From Sphingomonadaceae bacterium (GTDB taxonomy: Bacteria; Pseudomonadota; Alphaproteobacteria; Sphingomonadales; Sphingomonadaceae), in contig CANJCQ010000006.1 in the NCBI GenBank assembly GCA_947473355.1, forward strand, positions 1 to 64,000: DNA of 64,000 nt, read 5' to 3'. Made by a program: the position numbers and the translations under genes. Below, piece after piece: positions 1 through 8,485 of this stretch. The notes beneath the pieces are model-generated. The model made no database searches and was not told where the DNA came from. It saw nothing but the letters and a program-made list of their open reading frames with translations. How positions within the stretch are numbered: the stretch's first letter is position 1; every line of letters begins with the position of its first letter.

Positions 1-55
1 ACCGCCTCAATGCAGGGCCGTCAAAATCATCACGCAAGCCAATCGCTGAACCCAT
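1..55 (-). CDS. IS630-family transposase, N-terminal fragment cut by window edge
   Basis: Only the first 18 codons are visible, reading MGSAIGLRDDFDGPALRR. This matches the usual opening of IS630-family (ISSpma-like) transposases, whose N-terminal helix-turn-helix follows. A GGAGGG ribosome binding site lies 7 bases before the ATG. The rest of the gene, with its DDE domain, would lie left of the window, so intactness cannot be judged. The call comes from recognising the N-terminal signature alone; a different protein with the same start is possible. Confidence 0.55.
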   Translation of the reverse strand, partial: MGSAIGLRDDFDGPALRR

Positions 56-138
56 GATCGCGCCCTCCAAAGCACAACCTCATAGATTCAGACTTTCAGC
101 CGACAGGGAATCCCCCCATGTGAGTCACCCACAGCGCA

Positions 139-160
139 GTTTGGTATAATCCCACCAAAC
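139..160. promoter_or_regulatory. Inverted repeat enclosing a -10-like hexamer
   Basis: GTTTGGT and ACCAAAC form a perfect 7-base inverted repeat separated by 8 bases. A TATAAT hexamer runs from the last base of the left arm into the spacer. It lies 28 bases before the start of the small membrane protein gene and 84 bases beyond the transposase start. It could be an operator over a promoter, or part of the IS end. No convincing -35 element is seen. Confidence 0.3.
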
Positions 161-187
161 CACTTGCTGCACGCCCTGCCGGAGCGC

Positions 188-493
188 ATGGCGCTGGCGA
201 TGATTCCCCGCTCTCCCCTCGACGATCCGGATACGGCCGCCCAAGCCTGGGCCCGCTACAAGCGGCTGATGCGTTTCATGATGGTGATCACGCTGCTGAT
301 GGTCGGCGCGTCATTTATCGCGCTCTATCGCGAGAACGGTCTATCTTCCGCCCACATCTATGTCGCAACCGCGCTCATGGTCGGCTTTGCCATGTTGCTG
401 ATGTCTGCGTTGATGGGGCTGGTGTTCCTCTCCAGCAGCACCGGTCATGATGAGGCGATCAGCGATCCGACTTCACCCGACGAAGACGATTAG
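188..493 (+). CDS. Small two-TM membrane protein of unknown function
   Basis: A 101-residue protein with two predicted transmembrane helices (about residues 28–48 and 57–82) and an acidic C-terminal tail ending in PDEDD. The ORF track begins at a TTG at 164, but the ATG at 188 follows a GGAG and is preferred. It resembles short conserved hypothetical membrane proteins of sphingomonads. Its stop codon overlaps that of the convergent ferredoxin gene. No function can be assigned. Confidence 0.65.
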   Translation: MALAMIPRSPLDDPDTAAQAWARYKRLMRFMMVITLLMVGASFIALYRENGLSSAHIYVATALMVGFAMLLMSALMGLVFLSSSTGHDEAISDPTSPDEDD

Positions 494-861
494 CTTGGCC
501 CACCGAGCCTGAATTCCTCGACTGGCACGCCGCCGACGAGATGTTCCTGAATGATCCGTTCCAGCGCGGCCTCGTTGCAACTGTGATACCAGACCCCATC
601 AGGCCAGACCACAGCCACCGGACCTGCGGCACAGACCTTCAGGCAATCGGCCTTGGTGCGGGCAATGCCACCATCGCGATCAAGCCCCAGTTCGCGCAGT
701 CGCCGCTTGAGGAACTGCCACGAGGCGAGGCCCTGGCTGCGCGGACAGCATTTGGCCTTGGCGGCTTCGGCGCACAGGAAGATGTGCCGCTTTGTGTGCG
801 CATAGCCTTCCTCGCCGAAATTGGCGCGGGCGGCGGAAAGGCGCGGGCTATCTTCGGTCAT
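490..861 (-). CDS. Thioredoxin-like (2Fe-2S) ferredoxin domain protein
   Basis: A 123-residue protein related to the thioredoxin-fold [2Fe-2S] ferredoxins. The cluster-ligand pattern is recognisable: [11 protein letters not shown] near the N-terminus and [17 protein letters not shown] in the C-terminal half, with an HIFLC strand before the first cysteines. It probably serves as a small cytosolic electron carrier or Fe-S sensor; the redox partner is unknown. The ATG overlaps the stop of the upstream thioesterase gene by four bases (ATGA), so the two are very likely co-transcribed. Confidence 0.8.
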   Translation of the reverse strand: MTEDSPRLSAARANFGEEGYAHTKRHIFLCAEAAKAKCCPRSQGLASWQFLKRRLRELGLDRDGGIARTKADCLKVCAAGPVAVVWPDGVWYHSCNEAALERIIQEHLVGGVPVEEFRLGGPS

Positions 862-1304
862 GATGACATGGTTCCGGGCGCCATCAACCAGGCTTGGGCT
901 TTTTCCCGGTCGTCGGCGGGAATTGCGAAAGGCTTGCCGCCTTTCATGCAGACCAGCGTCACCCGCGCGAAAGTGATTACATCGCTACCCTGCATGACCA
1001 GCTGATAAAGATCATAGCTTGTGGTGCCGATCCGTGCGGCGCCGACATGCATGTCGAGCGGATCGGGATGATGGCTTTCGCCGAGATATTCGATTGCGGC
1101 GCTGACCACCATCGCGGTCATTTCGCCCGATACGCCGCCAAACTGGCTGGCGCGGTGAAAACGCACCCGGCCCTCTTCGAGCAGACTGGCCATGACGCCG
1201 TTGTTGATGTGCAGGTTGCTGTCGAGATCGCGGTAGCGCGTCTCGATTGAACAGGTGAACGGGTAACGCGCAGGATCAAGCAGCGCAGGATCGGGTTTGG
1301 CCAT
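858..1304 (-). CDS. Acyl-CoA thioesterase, 4HBT hotdog family
   Basis: A 148-residue hotdog-fold protein. The motif [20 protein letters not shown], followed by [11 protein letters not shown], is the 4-hydroxybenzoyl-CoA-thioesterase-like active-site helix, with the catalytic Asp in RDLD. It is expected to hydrolyse an acyl- or aroyl-CoA thioester in the cytosol; the substrate cannot be told. It overlaps the downstream ferredoxin gene by four bases. Length is normal for the family. Confidence 0.85.
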   Translation of the reverse strand: MAKPDPALLDPARYPFTCSIETRYRDLDSNLHINNGVMASLLEEGRVRFHRASQFGGVSGEMTAMVVSAAIEYLGESHHPDPLDMHVGAARIGTTSYDLYQLVMQGSDVITFARVTLVCMKGGKPFAIPADDREKAQAWLMAPGTMSS

Positions 1305-1352
1305 CCGATATGGCTAGATCGCCAGCGCTGTCACGTCCATCCCTGCCGGCAA

Positions 1353-1832
1353 TTAGCCGCGCTTGCCGACGATCCGGGCGACTTCGGCAGCGACCAGACG
1401 CTCGACTATGGCCGGAAGGTTTTGCTCCAGCCACTCGGCCAGCGCCGGGCGCAGCAGTTCGCGGGTCAGGCCTTCAAGCGAGGTTTCGCCGCTCCGCACA
1501 ATCTGCGGCCGCGCGCCCGGCTCGGCAAGCAAGGCCAGCGCCGCCAGCGAATCCTGCATCGACATGCGAGCATCGTCGGACACTAGCGGTGCTTCCGGCT
1601 CCAGTTCGGCCAAGGTTTCAGGCTCGGCATCGAAAAATTCGGTGAGCTCGGATTCGGCGGCGAGATCGAGCACTTCCTCTTCCTCCAGCACTTCGGCCTC
1701 GATCTGCTCAGGCCTGCCGATTTTCTCGCGCCGCTGGCGTTCTTCGGCGGCCTCGGCACGGTTGTCGCGGGCGATGACCTGTTTGATCGATTCGAGGATT
1801 TCCTCGACCGAAGGTTCACTTTCCTGACGCAT
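1353..1832 (-). CDS. PopZ-like polar organizing protein (DUF2497)
   Basis: A 159-residue protein with the three-part PopZ layout. The N-terminal helix SVEEILESIKQVIARDN is the partner-binding helix, a long acidic Glu/Pro-rich linker spans about residues 40–95, and the C-terminal LTRELLRPALAEWLEQNLP region is the oligomerisation domain. PopZ forms polar matrices that anchor ParB and cell-cycle proteins in alphaproteobacteria. It lies directly downstream of tolC and the PCMT gene, an order typical of sphingomonads. The usual following gene valS is absent here. Whether it is a true functional PopZ is inferred from architecture. Confidence 0.8.
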   Translation of the reverse strand: MRQESEPSVEEILESIKQVIARDNRAEAAEERQRREKIGRPEQIEAEVLEEEEVLDLAAESELTEFFDAEPETLAELEPEAPLVSDDARMSMQDSLAALALLAEPGARPQIVRSGETSLEGLTRELLRPALAEWLEQNLPAIVERLVAAEVARIVGKRG

Positions 1833-1855
1833 AAAAATCCCCTGGCAGAGCCAAA

Positions 1856-3304
1856 TTACTTGCCCTGAATTGACCCATTCTGGGCTGGTATGTCAACTGT
1901 TCGCGTGGCTTTGGCAGTCGGTGGCGGGTCGCTCGACCAGTCTGACCAGCTGCGGCGAACCCGCGCATAATTGGTCTGCGGGTCATAGAGCACCCCGCCA
2001 TCAAGCCCGAGATCGCGCGCTTCGGCCTTGCCCATCGCGGCCAGCAGCGAGAAACCGGCGACGTAAGCGTTGCGACGTGCGGTGACCAGGCGGGTGCGCG
2101 CCTGCAGCAATTCCTGCTCGGCATTGAGAATATCGAGGATCGTGCGGTTGCCCACGCTGTTTTCGGCGCGCACGCCTTCGAGGCTGAGCGTTGCGGCGTC
2201 CACTGCAGTCTGGCTCGAGCCGATGATCTCGCCCGCCGCCTGCCACGAGGCAAACGAAGTGCGCACCTGGGCGATGACCGCGCGCTCGGCGGCAATTTCC
2301 TGCTCCATGGCGGCATTCTCGCGTGCCTGGGCCTGACGGCGCTGGGCTGCGGGCAGTCCGCCCTGGAATATCGGTATCGTGGCGCGAATTCCGGCCTGGG
2401 CAGTGGTCTGGCGCTGGCTGAAGGCCCCAGCCGCCCCGGAACTGCCGCCGAGCGTCCCCAGATAATCGGTGTAGTCAGCGCCGGTGAAGACAGAGACTTT
2501 CGGCAGCCGGGCCGCACCGGCTGTGCGTACGTCATAGCCTGAGGCCTTGCTGCGGGTTCGCGCCGCGATCAGATCGGGGTTGCTGTCGAGCGCGATCTGC
2601 ACAGCCTCTTCAGGCGCCCCCGGCAGGCCGGGCAGCGGCGGCGGCGGTTCCAGATCGACCGGGGCCTTGCCGACCACCTGGACATAACGCTCGCGGCTGC
2701 CGATCAGATTGGACTGGGCCGTGCGCAAGTCGCTCTTGGCAGTGGCCAGCCGCGATTGCGACTGGGCGACATCAGTGCGGGTGAGATCGCCGATGGTGAA
2801 GCGGTCAGTGGTCGCCTGCACATTGACGCTGAGCACCTCCACATTGCTGCGGTTGAGGCCAACCACGGCTTCACCCAGGATCACGTCCATATAGGCCGCC
2901 ACCACCTGGCTGAACAGGCCCGACTCCGAGCCGCGCAGATCGGCTTGCCCTGCTTCGACCCGGGTTTCAGCCGCGAGGAGTGAATTGCGCACAGCGCCGC
3001 CCGAATAGATCGGGACTGAAAGATTGGCCTGGGCGTCGAAATTGCGATCTGGCGAGGTGAAGTTGTTGGCGCTCTTCTTGAGGAATTCGGTGTAGCTGAC
3101 CACGCCGCTCAGCGAGGGCAGGCCGGCTGCCCGGGCGATCGGCACGGTCTCGTCGGTCGCGCGCTGGCTGGCGCGGGCGGCGTCGAGCGTTGGATTGGTC
3201 TGATAGGCCTGCAGCAATGCATCGCGCATGTCGTCGGCCAGGGCAGGCGCAGCGGCGGTGCATATCCCGGCGAGCAGGAGCAAGTGTCGCGCGAATCGCG
3301 CCAT
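1856..3304 (-). CDS. tolC: TolC-family outer membrane efflux protein
   Basis: A 482-residue protein with a Sec signal peptide (about residues 1–23, cleaving after ALA) and two outer-membrane-efflux-protein repeats. These contain the family's long coiled-coil helices, for example VNVQATTDRFTIGDLTRTDV and NSVGNRTILDILNAEQELLQ. It forms the trimeric outer-membrane channel of type I secretion or RND efflux pumps. The inner-membrane partners are not in the window. It starts two bases after the PCMT stop, so the genes are translationally close. The C-terminus has a short polar extension after the second repeat. Confidence 0.9.
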   Translation of the reverse strand: MARFARHLLLLAGICTAAAPALADDMRDALLQAYQTNPTLDAARASQRATDETVPIARAAGLPSLSGVVSYTEFLKKSANNFTSPDRNFDAQANLSVPIYSGGAVRNSLLAAETRVEAGQADLRGSESGLFSQVVAAYMDVILGEAVVGLNRSNVEVLSVNVQATTDRFTIGDLTRTDVAQSQSRLATAKSDLRTAQSNLIGSRERYVQVVGKAPVDLEPPPPLPGLPGAPEEAVQIALDSNPDLIAARTRSKASGYDVRTAGAARLPKVSVFTGADYTDYLGTLGGSSGAAGAFSQRQTTAQAGIRATIPIFQGGLPAAQRRQAQARENAAMEQEIAAERAVIAQVRTSFASWQAAGEIIGSSQTAVDAATLSLEGVRAENSVGNRTILDILNAEQELLQARTRLVTARRNAYVAGFSLLAAMGKAEARDLGLDGGVLYDPQTNYARVRRSWSDWSSDPPPTAKATRTVDIPAQNGSIQGK

Positions 3305-3306
3305 AG

Positions 3307-3915
3307 CTAGAAGCTCCAGCGCTTCGGAGCGGCGAATTGGGGCAGAATGGGAATACCGAGATCGGCCAGCGGAATCAGAGCCACCGTTCCGCCAGCCTTG
3401 CGCCCGGCGGCCAGCCGGGTGACGCCGCGCTCAACCAGTCCAGTGACCACTCGGCCGTTGTCAGCCAGCCGGGCCGCAACCCAGTCCGGCAGTTGTTCGA
3501 TCGCTCCATCGATAATGATCAGCGTGTAGCTGGCTTTGCCAGCGACTGGGCCTTTGGAAGCCGCATCCGGCCCGACACAATCGAGGGCGCCGACCAGCGG
3601 GCGCAGCAAAGCCGCAAGATAGCCATGTCCGTCGCCGACCAGCAGCGCATTGTCGCTCGCCATTGGCGCAGCCTCGGTCAGCATTTTGCCGTGAACCAGT
3701 GGTGCCGCGAGGAAGCGGCCTTGGCCCAGCGCCACGGTGCGGTCGGTATAGGCCGCCGCTTTTGCCTGTTCGGGCACGAAGTCCTCGCGCGGCACGCGGG
3801 ACATGGCGGCGAGCACCCAGGGCTCGTTGACTCCGCTGGTGCGCAGCTGGCTGTCGATCATCGCCCGGCGGGCCTCAACTGAGGCAGCGGCGGGCTGCTG
3901 TCCGGTCATGGTCAT
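3307..3915 (-). CDS. Protein-L-isoaspartate O-methyltransferase-like protein (short)
   Basis: A 202-residue relative of PCMT. The opening region (IDSQLRTSGVNEPWVLAAM, then VPREDFVP) is typical of the family, and the SAM motif I is seen as LLVGDGHGYLAALL. The C-terminal half is compressed compared with E. coli Pcm, and several SAM-binding residues look altered, so methyltransferase activity is uncertain. The ORF track starts 17 codons earlier, but ATG 3915 has an AAAGGA seven bases upstream and is preferred. Sphingomonads commonly place this gene before tolC, as here. Confidence 0.8.
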   Translation of the reverse strand: MTMTGQQPAAASVEARRAMIDSQLRTSGVNEPWVLAAMSRVPREDFVPEQAKAAAYTDRTVALGQGRFLAAPLVHGKMLTEAAPMASDNALLVGDGHGYLAALLRPLVGALDCVGPDAASKGPVAGKASYTLIIIDGAIEQLPDWVAARLADNGRVVTGLVERGVTRLAAGRKAGGTVALIPLADLGIPILPQFAAPKRWSF

Positions 3916-4074
3916 TCGCAAATCCTTTGTGGGCAAGCCTATTGCATTGGCTGCGCTGCCCCGCAATTGCCAATTGTGTCGGAAGATGTCGCAGCGTTCA
4001 GCGAAAGCGCCTTTGACCTTGGCCTGCGCCGGTGCTTATGGGAGCAAGAACCCGGTGAAGAAGGAGCGAATAAT

Positions 4075-5595
4075 ATGGCCGATATGGTGACCATCCGCGA
4101 GCTCGACCTGATCGAAAGCGTGGCCGATGCGCTGCAATTCATCAGCTTCTATCATCCGATGGACTATATCCGTGCGCTGGGCGAGGCCTACAAGGCCGAA
4201 CAGGGCCCGGCTGCCAAGGATGCCATCGCCCAGATCCTGACCAACAGCCGGATGTGCGCCGAAGGCCACCGCCCGATCTGCCAGGACACCGGCATCGTGA
4301 ATGTCTTCATCGAATGGGGCCAGGATTGCCGGCTTGAATCCGCCAAGAGCCTGCAAGAGGTCGTCGATGAAGGTGTGCGCCGGGGCTACCTTAACCCGCA
4401 GAACAAGCTGCGCGCCTCGATCCTCGCCGATCCGGCCTTCACCCGCCGCAACACCCGCGACAACACTCCCTGCGTGCTCAATGTCACTATGGTGCCTGGA
4501 ACCAAGGTGTCGGTCGATGTCGCGGCAAAGGGCGGCGGTAGCGAGAACAAGAGTAAGTTCAAGATGATGAACCCCAGCGACAACATCGTTGATTGGGTGC
4601 TCGAAATGCTGCCGCAGATGGGCGCTGGCTGGTGTCCGCCGGGCATGCTTGGCATCGGCATCGGCGGAACGGCGGAATATTGCATGCAGCTTGCGAAGCA
4701 GAGCCTGATGGAGCCGATCGACATGGCCCAGCTCAAGCTGCGCGGTGCGCAAAATGACATCGAGGCGATGCGGATCGAGATTTTCGACAAGGTCAACGCT
4801 CTCGGCATCGGGGCGCAGGGGTTGGGCGGGCTTTCGACCATACTTGACGTCAAGATCCTCGACTGGCCGTGCCATGCTGCAGGCAAGCCAGTGGCAATGA
4901 TCCCCAATTGCGCCGCCACCCGCCATGCCCATTTCACGCTCGATGGCTCGGGGCCGACTTTCCTCGAGACGCCGAAGCTCGATGAGTGGCCCGATGTTCA
5001 CTGGGTGCCGGATAAGGCGGCGAAGCGCGTCAATCTCGATACGCTGACGCAAGCCGAAGTGTGCAGCTGGAAGCAGGGCGACCGGCTATTGCTCAATGGT
5101 AAGATGCTCACCGGCCGCGATGCCGCGCACAAGCGCATCCAGGATATGCTGGCCAAAGGAGAGGAGCTGCCAGTCAGCTTCAAAAACCGGGCGATCTACT
5201 ATGTCGGGCCGGTCGATCCGGTGATGGGCGAAGTCATGGGGCCAGCCGGGCCGACAACCGCCACCCGCATGGACAAGTTCACTGACATGATGCTCGATCT
5301 CGGCCTGCTGGCCATGATCGGTAAGGCAGAGCGCGGTCAGGGCGCAACCGAAGTCATCGCCAAGCACAAGGTCGCCTATCTGATGGCGGTCGGCGGCGCG
5401 GCCTATCTTGTGGCACGGGCGATCCGCGAGGCCAAGGTGGTCGGCTTCGAAGATCTCGGCATGGAGGCGATCTATGAATTCACCGTTGAGGACATGCCGG
5501 TGACCGTGGCGGTCGATTCGGAAGGCAACAATGTCCATCAGCTTGCGCCGCTGGTGTGGCGTGAGAAGATCGCGAAGGAAGGGCTGCTGGCCTAA
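4075..5595 (+). CDS. fumA: Fumarate hydratase, class I (iron-sulfur)
   Basis: A 506-residue class I fumarase that interconverts fumarate and malate in the TCA cycle using a [4Fe-4S] cluster. The three ligand cysteines are in HRPICQDTG, AGWCPPG and the IPNCAATRH region. The N-terminal alpha and C-terminal beta (Fumerase_C) domains are both present, the latter with YYVGPVDPV and MGPAGPTTATRMD. The start is ATG 4075, preceded by GAAGAAGGAG; the ORF track's extension is not needed. The gene is monocistronic or leads into the small membrane protein gene 31 bases downstream. Confidence 0.95.
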   Translation: MADMVTIRELDLIESVADALQFISFYHPMDYIRALGEAYKAEQGPAAKDAIAQILTNSRMCAEGHRPICQDTGIVNVFIEWGQDCRLESAKSLQEVVDEGVRRGYLNPQNKLRASILADPAFTRRNTRDNTPCVLNVTMVPGTKVSVDVAAKGGGSENKSKFKMMNPSDNIVDWVLEMLPQMGAGWCPPGMLGIGIGGTAEYCMQLAKQSLMEPIDMAQLKLRGAQNDIEAMRIEIFDKVNALGIGAQGLGGLSTILDVKILDWPCHAAGKPVAMIPNCAATRHAHFTLDGSGPTFLETPKLDEWPDVHWVPDKAAKRVNLDTLTQAEVCSWKQGDRLLLNGKMLTGRDAAHKRIQDMLAKGEELPVSFKNRAIYYVGPVDPVMGEVMGPAGPTTATRMDKFTDMMLDLGLLAMIGKAERGQGATEVIAKHKVAYLMAVGGAAYLVARAIREAKVVGFEDLGMEAIYEFTVEDMPVTVAVDSEGNNVHQLAPLVWREKIAKEGLLA

Positions 5596-5626
5596 TCGCC
5601 CGCCTGGGCCTACATTGAGGCCCGAC

Positions 5627-5893
5627 ATGGCCATCTTCCTCATCTTCTTCCTCGGCATAGGCAATTTCGCGATGCACAAGGCGGTGCTCGAAAGCGGGCA
5701 TCCGTTGCTGGGGCAAGTGCCATGGTTCTTCCATCTGCTGGGTGGGCGATTCAGCCTGGTGGTCGAGTTTTTCATGTTGCTCGGCGCAATGTTGATGGTG
5801 TCGCAGGGTTCCGAGGGATGGGCTTGGGGCTATGCGGCCTATAGCGGGGTCAATGGAGTGTCGATGTGGCTAATCCTGTCGGGACGGATATGA
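5627..5893 (+). CDS. Small hydrophobic membrane protein of unknown function
   Basis: An 88-residue protein, mostly hydrophobic, with two or three membrane segments (residues 1–15, 35–55 and 62–85). It is recognisable only as a sphingomonad-type conserved hypothetical. ATG 5627 is the first methionine after the fumarase stop; the ORF track's longer form overlaps the fumarase gene and has low-complexity residues. Its 3' end overlaps the GTG start of the metallophosphoesterase by 28 bases, suggesting translational coupling. Confidence 0.65.
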   Translation: MAIFLIFFLGIGNFAMHKAVLESGHPLLGQVPWFFHLLGGRFSLVVEFFMLLGAMLMVSQGSEGWAWGYAAYSGVNGVSMWLILSGRI

Positions 5894-6645
5894 CGCCGGA
5901 GCAGGCCGCGCCGGTCCGCCTGTTCCATGTCAGCGATCTGCATTTCGGGCAGGAAGACCGGGCCGCGCTCGACTGGTTTGCCGCCGAAGTGGCCATGCTC
6001 CGGCCCGATGCCGTAATCTGCACCGGCGATCTTACCATGCGCGGCACCACCCGCGAATTCGCCCGCGCGGCTGAATGGCTGCGATCGCTAGCGGCGCCGG
6101 TTAGCATCGAGGCCGGCAATCACGACATGCCCTACTACTGGGAAATATTCACCCGCCTGCGCCGACCCTTCGCGCGGTTTCAGGCGATGCGAAAGGGTGT
6201 GCACAGCGATCTTGCGGTGGACGGGGTGGCGCTGGTCTCGTTGCAGACTGTAACCCCGGCGCAGCGGCGGTTGAACTGGTCGAAGGGCCGCGTCAGGCAG
6301 GCCGGGCTGGATGCGGCACTGGCGGGACTGGCGAAAGCGCCCGGCGCCGGGCTGCGGCTGGTCGCCTGCCATCACCCGCTGGTCGATGCCGACACCAAAA
6401 GCAGTGGTTCTACCCGCGGCGGCAAACTGGCGCTGGCGCAGCTGGCAAAGGCCGGGGCAAATGCCGTGCTTTCGGGCCATGTCCACGATGCTTTCGATTT
6501 GTTAGTCCAGACGGAAGGCGGACCGATCCGGATGATCGGCGCGGGGACATTGTCGCAGCGGTTGCGGGCGACCAGGCCGGGTTACAATCGGCTCGAATGG
6601 TCGGCTGACACAGGATTGCAGGTTTCGCCGCAGGTCATGGTGTGA
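5866..6645 (+). CDS. Calcineurin-like metallophosphoesterase
   Basis: A 259-residue calcineurin-like phosphoesterase with all dimetal motifs in order: FHVSDLHFG (D-x-H), ICTGDLT (GD), EAGNHDMP (GNHD), ACHHP and SGHVHD. It resembles cyclic-nucleotide or 3',5'-cAMP phosphodiesterases of the CpdA/Icc group, but the substrate is not determined. The GTG at 5866 overlaps the upstream gene; an ATG at 5890 is an alternative that would shorten it by eight residues. There is no signal peptide, so it is cytosolic. A GC-rich hairpin follows the stop. Confidence 0.88.
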   Translation: MANPVGTDMTPEQAAPVRLFHVSDLHFGQEDRAALDWFAAEVAMLRPDAVICTGDLTMRGTTREFARAAEWLRSLAAPVSIEAGNHDMPYYWEIFTRLRRPFARFQAMRKGVHSDLAVDGVALVSLQTVTPAQRRLNWSKGRVRQAGLDAALAGLAKAPGAGLRLVACHHPLVDADTKSSGSTRGGKLALAQLAKAGANAVLSGHVHDAFDLLVQTEGGPIRMIGAGTLSQRLRATRPGYNRLEWSADTGLQVSPQVMV

Positions 6646-6650
6646 ATCAG

Positions 6651-6676
6651 AGGGGCGGCACTTTCGCACCGCCCCT
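6651..6676. terminator. GC-rich hairpin between convergent genes
   Basis: AGGGGCGG and CCGCCCCT form an eight-base perfect stem around a ten-base loop. It lies in the 47-base gap between the convergent metallophosphoesterase and XRE regulator genes. No long T-run follows on either strand, but position and symmetry suggest a bidirectional terminator. Confidence 0.6.
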
Positions 6677-6692
6677 TCCGCAAACAAAGACT

Positions 6693-7163
6693 TCAGAGCC
6701 TGCGGCCCAGCTTCTTCTCGACCTGCTGGCGTTCCCATTCAGGGCCGAACCAGGGCAGCACATCAAAGACACGCAGGCCACGCAGGGTCAGGCCAAGGCC
6801 CCAGCCAAGCAAAGGGTAAATGAACCAGATGTGCTTTGGCGTGGTCATCAGGTTGAGGGCAACCAGCCCGCTCATCACCACGACGTAGGCGATCAGGCCA
6901 TAGTAAAAGCGCCTGACCTCGCGGACGTGGCTGAATGCAAGGGCAACTTCGGTTTGTTCGGGACTTCTGGCAATATCACGCACGGCTTCCTCCTGGAGGT
7001 GTGAGAAATCGACATCGAACGCAGCGCCCAATGCCTTGAATGATTCGAGACTTGCCGATTGCCCCTGCTCGATCCGCTGGATCGTGCGGACATTGAGGCC
7101 GCTAAGGTCGGCCAGTTGTTGCTGGGACCATCCCTTTTTAAGCCGCATCTCCTGAACAATCAT
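6693..7163 (-). CDS. XRE-family regulator with membrane (2TM) domain
   Basis: A 156-residue protein. Residues 1–55 form an XRE helix-turn-helix (KGWSQQQLADLSGLNVRTIQ, then RIEQGQSASLESF). Residues about 85–130 hold two membrane helices of the bacterial 2TM type, ending in WERQQVEKKLGRR. It is probably a membrane-tethered transcription factor, with its own promoter region (7164–7354) as a possible target. No inducer is evident. Confidence 0.8.
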   Translation of the reverse strand: MIVQEMRLKKGWSQQQLADLSGLNVRTIQRIEQGQSASLESFKALGAAFDVDFSHLQEEAVRDIARSPEQTEVALAFSHVREVRRFYYGLIAYVVVMSGLVALNLMTTPKHIWFIYPLLGWGLGLTLRGLRVFDVLPWFGPEWERQQVEKKLGRRL

Positions 7164-7354
7164 GCCAGTCCTCCTTCATTCGGGCCGGGACCTATGCCCG
7201 ATTCGCGCCGCGCGACACGTCAGCGAGCCGCCAGTCACCTGACAATGACCCGACTGTCGGGGCAGTCGTCAAGTGCGGGCGTCAAGCTCTGCGGGCGCTG
7301 GACAGGCCCGCTCGGGCTGCATAGACTTCGGTCAGGGACAGGAGAAACAGGCCG

Positions 7355-7735
7355 ATGTACAAGATCATGTGGCTGCTCAAACGCAAGCCGGGCACGACTC
7401 ACGAGCATTTTCGCAATCATTACGAGACCAGCCATTCGGTGCTCGGACAGAAATATTTCGGCCATCTGATCCAGTCATATCAGCGCAATTACAACACCGG
7501 CCGCGCCAAGGACGGCGGCGGGGACCGTGCTTCGGACTATGACTGTGTCACCATCTGGGAAATGCCAAATGCGGTGGCGGTTGACGAGATCTACCGGATC
7601 ATGGCCGACCCGGTGATCGGGCCGATATTTCTTGAAGACGAGACCCATTTTCTCGACAGTAGCGAAACCCGCCTGGTCCGCTGCGATACATATGATACCG
7701 GGCCGGGCGACGGGGCGGAGTGGCTGCGTCGATAA
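7355..7735 (+). CDS. EthD-domain protein
   Basis: A 126-residue ferredoxin-like-fold EthD protein. The opening MYKIMWLLKRKPGTTHEHFR, then NHYETSHS, is the family signature, and the D-E-T-H-F-L segment near residue 100 is also typical. EthD-type proteins accompany oxidative degradation pathways (ethyl tert-butyl ether, polyketide cyclisation), but the role here is unknown. It stands alone, divergent from the XRE regulator across 191 bases with no other ORF. Confidence 0.8.
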   Translation: MYKIMWLLKRKPGTTHEHFRNHYETSHSVLGQKYFGHLIQSYQRNYNTGRAKDGGGDRASDYDCVTIWEMPNAVAVDEIYRIMADPVIGPIFLEDETHFLDSSETRLVRCDTYDTGPGDGAEWLRR

Positions 7736-7771
7736 GGATGGCTTTCCAGCGCATTCAATAGGCCAGCGCCT

Positions 7772-8485
7772 TCAATAGGAATGTTCGATTGAGCCGACCC
7801 CGTGGATCTGGCTGTTCAGCACCTCTGGCTTGCGGTGCAACGTGATATCTCCCGCACCCGCAATCGTGGCATCGACTTTGCCCGACGCATTGATATCGAC
7901 ATCGCCGGCACCGGCTATGCGGACCGTAGCATCCCTGGCTTCGACTTCGGAGAGATCGATGTCGCTTGCGCCTTTGGCATCAACTGTCAGCGCCGTGACT
8001 TTGCCCGTGCCTTCAAGGTCGAGCGCGCCTGCGGTATCAATCGAGAGCTTTGGTTGATCGAGCCCAGTTAGTTCCGCTTTGCCCGCCCCTTGCAGCACCA
8101 GGTCTGGAAGCTGCGGCGCGGTGATGGTCACTTCGACTCTGCTCCGGTGTATGGCGAAACTCCCGTCCAGCGACAGGCGGCCATTTTCCCAGCGTAGCGC
8201 TTTCATCAGCTTCTCGGGGCCCTCCACCACCATGCCTGCAGCGGGGCCCTTGTGGTATTTGAGCGATACCGGCGCGGCAATGGTCATGGTTTCGATGCCC
8301 TCGAAGGCAAAACTGCGCGAAACACGCGGCCCGGAATCCTTGTCGGTGTCGAATGAGAAATGATGGCCGCCATCCTTCTTGATGTGCGCCAGCAATTCGG
8401 CTCCGCCAATCACCCAGGCCGAGCTGAGCAAAATGATGGCAAAGACCATGCCGCTGGCAAAAACGATTGCGAGTTTGCGGATCAT
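7772..8485 (-). CDS. GIN-domain (DUF2807) putative auto-transporter-adhesin head protein
   Basis: A 237-residue exported protein. The N-terminal hydrophobic segment (residues 4–27) is a signal peptide or anchor. The rest is the repetitive beta-rich GIN/DUF2807 fold, with motifs such as LPDLVLQGAGKAELTG, VDAKGASDIDLSEV and IAGAGDVDINASG. It is expected to be periplasmic or membrane-anchored. The start ATG at 8485 overlaps the DUF1700 stop (ATGTCATGA), making it the last gene of a padR–DUF1700–DUF2807 operon. The exact role in envelope stress is not established. Confidence 0.85.
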   Translation of the reverse strand: MIRKLAIVFASGMVFAIILLSSAWVIGGAELLAHIKKDGGHHFSFDTDKDSGPRVSRSFAFEGIETMTIAAPVSLKYHKGPAAGMVVEGPEKLMKALRWENGRLSLDGSFAIHRSRVEVTITAPQLPDLVLQGAGKAELTGLDQPKLSIDTAGALDLEGTGKVTALTVDAKGASDIDLSEVEARDATVRIAGAGDVDINASGKVDATIAGAGDITLHRKPEVLNSQIHGVGSIEHSY

